NCBI GenBank assembly: GCA_011800155.1
Contig: CM022370.1
Coordinates: 2,356,001 to 2,420,000 of the forward strand
Reading direction: 5' to 3'
Source: Flammulina velutipes
Lineage: Eukaryota > Basidiomycota > Agaricomycetes > Agaricales > Physalacriaceae
DNA length: 64,000 bases
Shown here: in pieces, positions 58,279 through 64,000 of the stretch
Position numbering within the stretch: position 1 is the stretch's first letter
Layout: each line of letters starts with the position of its first letter
The notes under the pieces: model-generated
Database searches by the model: none
The model's input: the letters and a program-made list of their open reading frames with translations, nothing else
What the model was told of the DNA's origin: nothing
Made by a program: the position numbers and the translations under genes

Positions 58279-59928
58279 TCAAGTCGCCTTCATTGACTGA
58301 TTCAGAAGAATATTGAAAGCAGCACGTATGACCTCTGTGTACCTGCGAGGGCTTTAATACTCAACAACTCAAGACACAGAGCAAGGTACTCACTTCTTGT
58401 CCCTCGTGTACGGGCGCACCATGACCTCAGCAAAAACTTTCGGGAAAATGAGCGTCATGTCCTGAGGAGTGAGACGAAATGATTCTGTAGGACGATTAAA
58501 AGCGATCAAAAAGAGGTCATACTAAGCACTTACTGTTGTTACTCTCGCCTTTACCGCGATAGAACTTGATGGTTTCGAAGGGATTCTTGTCCTTCATGCC
58601 CCAGTGTAGAGGCGTCACGTCGATCAGAACATGATCTTCGCGAAGCTCGCCAACGAGTGAGTATGCGGGATGAGACTCACTCAGACTCTGGGCCGCCTTA
58701 ACGACATTCTGAGGTGTAAGAACAGACTTGATCGTTGGTCGTATAGACCAAGGAAGATGGACCGTATCAACGATAGAATAGAGATCGCGAATTCGAATGC
58801 GTCTCAGAATTGCCTGAGCAGTGGCTAGTTCGGGAGCCGAAGAACGCTCGATCTCGAGGACGATTTCATCGGTGAGATACAAATACTGCTTGGGATCTTC
58901 TATGCGCTTGGAGATTCCAAGGTGGGAATCGGCAGCAAGAAGGGCGTCCACGACCATACACTCGATGGCTTTTCCTGCTACACTATGAGTACACCATCTG
59001 ACAGTTGTAACAGAATACTCACGGGTCTTATGGTTATAGATACCATACATCTTGTAACGCGTCTGGTAAAGGTTAAAGACTGTGTGTACATCTCTCTGGT
59101 TGTAACAGATCTCGCCATCTATCACGCGTGCAGAATGGATGAGACGTAGGGCAGCCCAGTCTCCTCGGTCTCCTGTAGCGAGAAGATCTCGCGCGATGTA
59201 GTCCCATTTGTCGACGTCAAGGCCGTTACGCTTATTAGCGACGATGTCGAACAAGTACGACTTTTCCGGAGGAGAGTAAGACTTTGTGTGCTTCGCCTCT
59301 CCGGTGATGAGATCCTTGACGAACGCAACATCCTGAGGAGCGAGTGGGACATTGTTCTCAGCGACGAGAACATCAAGCATGATTTCCGACTGGTCTTCAT
59401 GAGTCCAATTCCCTTTGGGCCTAGGGACTGTAAATAATCAGAAAACTTTGAGGTCAAAAAAGCACGTACTGAGAGAGCGGCATAAAGTGATTGTCCCAGA
59501 CGTGACTAAATGGACCATGTCCCAAGTCATGACAGAGTCTACGAAATTAGGATTTAATTGACAAATATTCATAATCAACTCACCCAGCGATTTTGACACA
59601 GGCAACGTCTCTTGGGGTGATACCGAGATCGGGTTGCTGTTTTTGTAGGCTCTCAACCATGAGACCAGCCAAGTGGGCAGTACCAAGACTGTGCTCAAAA
59701 CGATTGTGCGATGCGCCAGGCCAAACGAAGTATGCCAGGCCCATCTGCTTGACGTATCTCAGACGCTGGAATTGAGGACTAGAGAAGGAATTAGTTAGAC
59801 AAAGTAGGATAATGAAAGACGGACGTGTCCACGATAGCGGTCATCAGAGGAGAGAGTTCGATGTAGTCAAAGACGTTGTCGTTGAAGATGCGCATGTCGC
59901 CTGAAGGACCGTAGATAGCGTTGGCCAT
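58279..59928 (-). CDS. SAMHD1-like HD-domain dNTP triphosphohydrolase
   Basis: SAMHD1 enzymes cleave dNTPs to deoxynucleoside and triphosphate. This copy, about 450 residues, begins [20 protein letters not shown] without a SAM domain. The HD metal site is complete: His of [11 protein letters not shown], His-Asp of [12 protein letters not shown] and the distal Asp of [13 protein letters not shown]. The sequence [15 protein letters not shown] matches the helix that holds the allosteric guanine contacts of human SAMHD1 (Asp, Gln and Arg). C-terminal segments [38 protein letters not shown] and [20 protein letters not shown] also follow human SAMHD1. The last exon ends [11 protein letters not shown]. 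It diverges from the large subunit of ribonucleotide reductase, the enzyme whose products it would destroy. Confidence 0.9.
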
Positions 59929-60742
59929 AGTAGAACGTACGCAAGAGAGGAAGGGGAAGCTGGGGCAATTTCTTTTGAGAACAAAGGCAAGTGGTGTTCA
60001 AAGGACATGCCAAGTGCTTCACTTCGGCGGTTCGCATCGCAAGGCAACTGAATAGGAAGGGACACGAGTGGATAAACGGAGATGGAGCTAGATGAAGGTA
60101 TAGAATTACGGAACGGACACCCCAGAACCGGCAGAAACTTGTCGAACAAATAACGACAAACGGTCGATCGTGTTGGAAAGTTCAAACCTGATCGACTCCC
60201 ACACTCGCCTCCAGCTTTGCCATGGCCCTTTGCTCCATATCACCTCTTCCGCAGTGTTCTCGACAGCACAATACAGTCACTCTTACTGTCAACTATGGAC
60301 CTCAAGCCTCATGACTAGATCTGCGGCCAGTCCGCTTCCCAAGGAATTCGTCCCTTTACAACTACAACTCTGCCCCCAATATCATTCCTTACGGAGAGGC
60401 CTTCTTTCCTTCGACTGACTCGACGCATTCATACGGAGAAACGGGCCCCGCTGCTCTCCATCCTTGCGATCATGTGTATTGATATTGAGCGCTTACCCGT
60501 TCTGAAGTTGCTGTTCGTAACACCTGCTCCATCGACTTTTCTGACGCCAAGATGAAATCATCGAATTGAAAGGAACTCGCACAAAAGGAACTATCTTATT
60601 CTCCCGTATTCTCCATTACACCATCCGAGCTTCCGCGCACTAAGAACAGACGACTATAAAGGACATGTCCTTGTCTACCAGATTCTCCCCCCTCCCGCAG
60701 CTTACCTCCCCCATATACGACAGTTTACAGTCTTTTAGCATT
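59929..60742. promoter_or_regulatory. Bidirectional promoter, SAMHD1-like / RNR large subunit
   Basis: The two genes diverge across 814 bases. TATAAA at 60655-60660 lies 83 bases before the large-subunit ATG. No gene is visible; short open frames show no domain. Opposing enzymes of dNTP metabolism share this region, which may allow joint or alternate control. The gap itself contains no ACGCGT MCB box, though two occur just inside the large-subunit gene. Confidence 0.5.
60655..60660 (+). promoter_or_regulatory. TATA box of RNR large-subunit gene
   Basis: TATAAA in CGACTATAAAGGACATG, 83 bases upstream of the ATG. The position suits a leader of roughly 50 bases. Confidence 0.5.
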
Positions 60743-63700
60743 ATGCCCGCTCTACTTTTGAAGCGCGATGGGTACGTTCTCCCTTTTAAGGCAGTTGTAC
60801 TAGTAACTCATTTTCGTTCTTAGACGCGTGAGTTATTGCGACGCGTCAATGCTATAGCCGTACTCATACATCCTCTATATACAGGAGGAGAATGTCGACA
60901 TTGACAAAGTAAGTTCAACGAAATTCTTGGACCTTCAACTAATGTCGGACCACAGCTTAGAGCAAGAGTAGTCAAGGTCTGCAGTTCATCGCGCACCTCG
61001 TACATTTACTAATCTCGTCAAAGGCTTGCCATGGTCTTGATGTCAATCATGTCAATCCGAACGAGTACGTGGATTGATGAGACATATTTGCCGTTTATTG
61101 ACTATAATTTTCGCAGAATAGTTGAGAAAACCATCGCTGGTGTATATCCCGGTATCACCTCTATTGAGCTCGATGTTAGTTTCCAATCTTTTTAAGTTCT
61201 TGGATGACTCCTGACACAAAATGTGTAGAACCTGGCGGCAGAGACAGCTGCATACTTGACCACTCGTCATCCAGATTACGCCACACTTGCTGCCCGTATT
61301 GCAGTCTCAAGGCTGCATAAGGAAACGAAAGAGCGCTTCAGCGATGTCGTTCAAGATCTACATGCATATGGTATATTCTATAATTGTCTATTGATGCATA
61401 CCTGATTCTCTGCGAAGTTCAACCAAACACGGGCGGAAAGCGAGCACCCATGGTCTCAGATGAGTTCCACAGAATCGTCATGCATCACAAAGACGCATTC
61501 GATAGCGCCATCAATCATGAGCGGGATTTGGGCTATCAATAGTCAGTTTCTTCCAAACTCACACTGTCTTCCGCGCTAACTGGGACTTAGTTTTGGCTTC
61601 AAAACCCTTGAGCACTCTTATCTCCTTCGCATGAACGGTAGAGTTGCCGAGCGTCCTCAGCACCTTCTTATGAGGGTTGCAGTCGGCATCCACGGCGATG
61701 ACATCGAGCGGGCCATCGAATCCTACGAACTCATGAGCCAAAAGTTCTTCACTCACGCGTCTGCAACGCTGTTCAACTCTGGCACCACGAGACCCCAAGT
61801 CTGCTCATGCTATCTCACTTGCATGCGAGACGACTCTGTCGAAGGTGTCTTTGAGGCTCTTACCACATGTGCTCGTATCTCTCGCCACACTTCGGGCGTC
61901 GCAGTCAGCATTTCTAATCATCGCGCGAAGGGGTACGACTATAATTGTCGCTGTGGTTATTTGTCCTGACATTATATATAGCTCTTACGTTCCCGAGACG
62001 AATGGCCGTGCTGCGGGGCTAGTTCCAATGCTCCGTACTTTCGAGGCGGCGTCCCGATATGTCGACCAAGGAGCTGGGAAACGCCCCGGAACTTTTAACA
62101 TGTTCCTTGAGCCCTGGCACGCAGATGTCTTCGACTTTTTAGACATCCGCAAGAATAGCGGCAAGGAAGAATTGCGCGCACGCCATCTCTTCTGTGCGCT
62201 TTGGATCCCAGACCTCTTGTGAGTGCAACGCTGTAGTGATTCATACTTCCATCCTGACGACACACAAGTATGAAACGCGTTGAGGCGAATGCGGACTGGA
62301 GTTTGTTCTGCCCTAGCGAGGCTCCTGGCCTGAACATGGTATACGGGAATGAATTCGTGGAATTATACGAACGTTACGAACGAGAGGGGCGCGCTAGGAC
62401 CACAATCCCCTCTGCAAAGTTGTGGCAGGCCATAATCACGGCCCAAATCGAGAGTGGTGGCCCTTTCATGCTTTACAAGGATCACGCAAATGGTAGGTCG
62501 ACATTCACCTCCCAGTTATCTCGTAACTGACACTTCAACTTCCTAGCCAAGTCCAACCAAATGAACCTGGGGACCATTCGTGGGAGCAACCTGTGCGTTG
62601 AGATTATCCAGTTCACCTCTCCCGAAGAGGTCGCAGTATGCAGTGTGGCATCCCTTGCCCTCCCAGCCTTTGTCCGTGACGGGCGATTTGACTTCGAACA
62701 GTTGCACTACGTTGCAAAGGTCCTCACCAGGAACCTCGACCGCATTGTCGACATCAACTATTATCCCGTTCCCTCTGCACGCACAGGAAACCTCCGCCAC
62801 CGGCCCCTCGGCGTTGGTGTGCAAGGTCTTGCAGACGCGTTCATGCGCTTGAGAATCCCGTTCGACTCGGACGAAGCGCGCACACTGAACAAGCAGATCT
62901 TCGAGACCATCTACCACGGGGCTTTGGAAGCAAGTGTCGAGCTCGCTGAGCGATATGGACCGTACGAGACCTGGAACGGTAGTCCTGCCCAGCAGGGAAA
63001 GTTGCAGTATGATCTGTGGGGCGTGACTCCCAGCGACCTATGGGATTGGCAAAGTCTCAAGGTGCGCATCGCGGAGAAAGGCTTGAGGAACTCGCTGCTT
63101 GTAGCTTTGATGCCTACTGCTACGACCAGCCACATTTTGGGTAACAACGAGTGTTTTGAGCCTTACACGAGGTTGGTGGATTACCCTTCTGAAGTGAGCG
63201 TCGGCTAACTGTCATGCTAGTAACGTCTACACGCGCCGCGTAACTGCCGGAGAGTTCCAAGTCGTTTGTCCTTGGTTGCTCCGAGAACTCGTCGACCTAG
63301 GCCTTTGGAACGAGCGCATGAAGAACCAACTCATTTCCCATGGCGGCTCTATTCAGAACATCCCGGGAATCCCGGACGACATGAAAGCAATCTACAAGAC
63401 GGTCTGGGAGATTTCGCAGCGACGCATCATCGATATGGCTGCTGATCGCGGTGCATTCATCTGTCAGAGCCAGTCGTTGAACATCTTCATCGCTAAACCA
63501 TCGGTGAAGCAATTGGTAAGTCTTCTGTTCTACTGGAATGATCGTCTGAATCGTAACAAACTTTCTTGTAGACTGCGATGCATTTCCATGGCTGGAAGAG
63601 AGGTTTGAAGACGGGACTTTAGTGAGTAATATGTTCACATGATGATCAAGACCTGACGGCGCTGCCTCAGCTATCTGCGCACACGTCCTGCCGTTGAAGC

Positions 63701-63797
63701 CATTCAGTTTACTGTCGACAAGGCCATGTTGGCAAAGGACACTGACGAACAGAAGAAGACGGCTGGGGGAACGGTGAACGGCTTGAGTACCAAATGA
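60743..63797 (+). CDS. Ribonucleotide reductase large subunit (R1), divergent, lacking C-terminal redox Cys pair
   Basis: The large subunit carries the active site that turns NDPs into dNDPs. It starts [20 protein letters not shown], an ATP-cone, joined through a 4-nt exon. The core continues [39 protein letters not shown] (first redox Cys), [19 protein letters not shown] (radical Cys and Glu), [12 protein letters not shown] (second redox Cys) and [13 protein letters not shown] (radical-path Tyr pair). Specificity loops deviate: [17 protein letters not shown] and [19 protein letters not shown], where the family usually has GTNG(T/N)SNG and GG(G/N)KRPGAFA. The protein ends [16 protein letters not shown]; the C-terminal CxxC-type tail that re-reduces the active site is missing, and I find none in the next 200 bases. 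About 800 residues, some 90 fewer than usual. About a dozen introns. Confidence 0.93.
60824..60829. promoter_or_regulatory. ACGCGT, MCB-type (MBF) box
   Basis: A palindromic ACGCGT that overlaps the 4-nt exon and the next 5' splice site. In yeasts ACGCGT boxes bound by MBF drive G1/S transcription of ribonucleotide reductase genes. Function here is inference; half of it is fixed by coding and splice needs. Confidence 0.3.
60841..60846. promoter_or_regulatory. ACGCGT, second MCB-type (MBF) box
   Basis: A second ACGCGT, 17 bases after the first and inside an intron. Paired MCB boxes at this spacing are typical of MBF-regulated genes in yeasts, but those usually lie upstream of the ATG. Confidence 0.3.
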
Positions 63798-64000
63798 GTG
63801 AAGTTGAAGGCGTAAGAACAAAAACTGTACAATATGTGTAACTTGAGCAATTGGCTCTGTATTTGTATCACATTGTCAATGTCATACTTCCGAGGGCAAA
63901 TACGTCGTCATTTCGCGCTAGCGGAGGATCGCTATATTTAACATTGAGCATTCACTTCCTCCTTACTAGGAATCGTACCCGTCTGCTAAATAGCGCTATA
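63798..64000. other. 3' flank of RNR large-subunit gene
   Basis: The last 203 bases contain no recognisable gene. I searched all three forward frames for a spliced-on tail with paired cysteines and found none. Confidence 0.4.

Overview
This window is nuclear DNA of a filamentous basidiomycete, most likely an Agaricomycete (mushroom-forming class). Genes are dense, lie on both strands and are cut by many introns of about 45-60 bases with GT..AG ends. Several products are agaricomycete-flavoured: a Clp1 (clampless)-like protein, a DUF6533 membrane protein, an Msb1/Mug8 protein, a Rap1-type Myb protein and a dynein heavy chain that stops before its motor. I see no mobile element, CRISPR, rRNA or tRNA gene. 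All gene ends below are my own splice reconstructions from the raw sequence.

Layout. 1-6 kb: a Ser-rich protein cut by the window edge, ribosomal protein S18, alanyl-tRNA synthetase and, divergently, mitochondrial ribosomal protein bL34m. 6-13 kb: a CLASP-type microtubule protein, a dynein heavy-chain tail and a tiny spliced ORF abutting it. 13-25 kb: PP2C phosphatase, Clp1-like, prolyl-tRNA synthetase, Msb1/Mug8, Rap1. 25-37 kb: EMG1 (18S rRNA methyltransferase), mitochondrial malate dehydrogenase, a BAG-domain protein, a membrane-anchored Smr protein, a chitin synthase and an R3H-associated protein. 37-51 kb: a secreted protein with a NucA/NucB-type nuclease domain, an LRR protein, Aurora kinase, a Rossmann-fold NAD(P) protein, a DUF6533 protein and a ZZZ3-like Myb protein. 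51-64 kb: elongation factor ELL, then an MFS exporter, ribonucleotide reductase small subunit, a SAMHD1-like dNTPase and ribonucleotide reductase large subunit.

The most striking region is 53.1-63.8 kb. Both subunits of ribonucleotide reductase (makes dNDPs), a SAMHD1-type HD phosphohydrolase (cleaves dNTPs to deoxynucleosides) and a 14-TM-type exporter sit side by side. The small subunit and the phosphohydrolase keep every catalytic residue I can check. The large subunit has divergent specificity loops and ends without the C-terminal redox Cys pair. This looks like a specialised, clustered deoxynucleotide module: either a second dNTP-pool system or part of a nucleoside natural-product pathway. 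Other notable points are a 4-nt micro-exon in the large-subunit gene, a 6-nt micro-exon in malate dehydrogenase, a 14-nt micro-exon carrying the catalytic ED of chitin synthase, a start codon split by an intron in rap1, a dual-start alanyl-tRNA synthetase and the motorless dynein gene.
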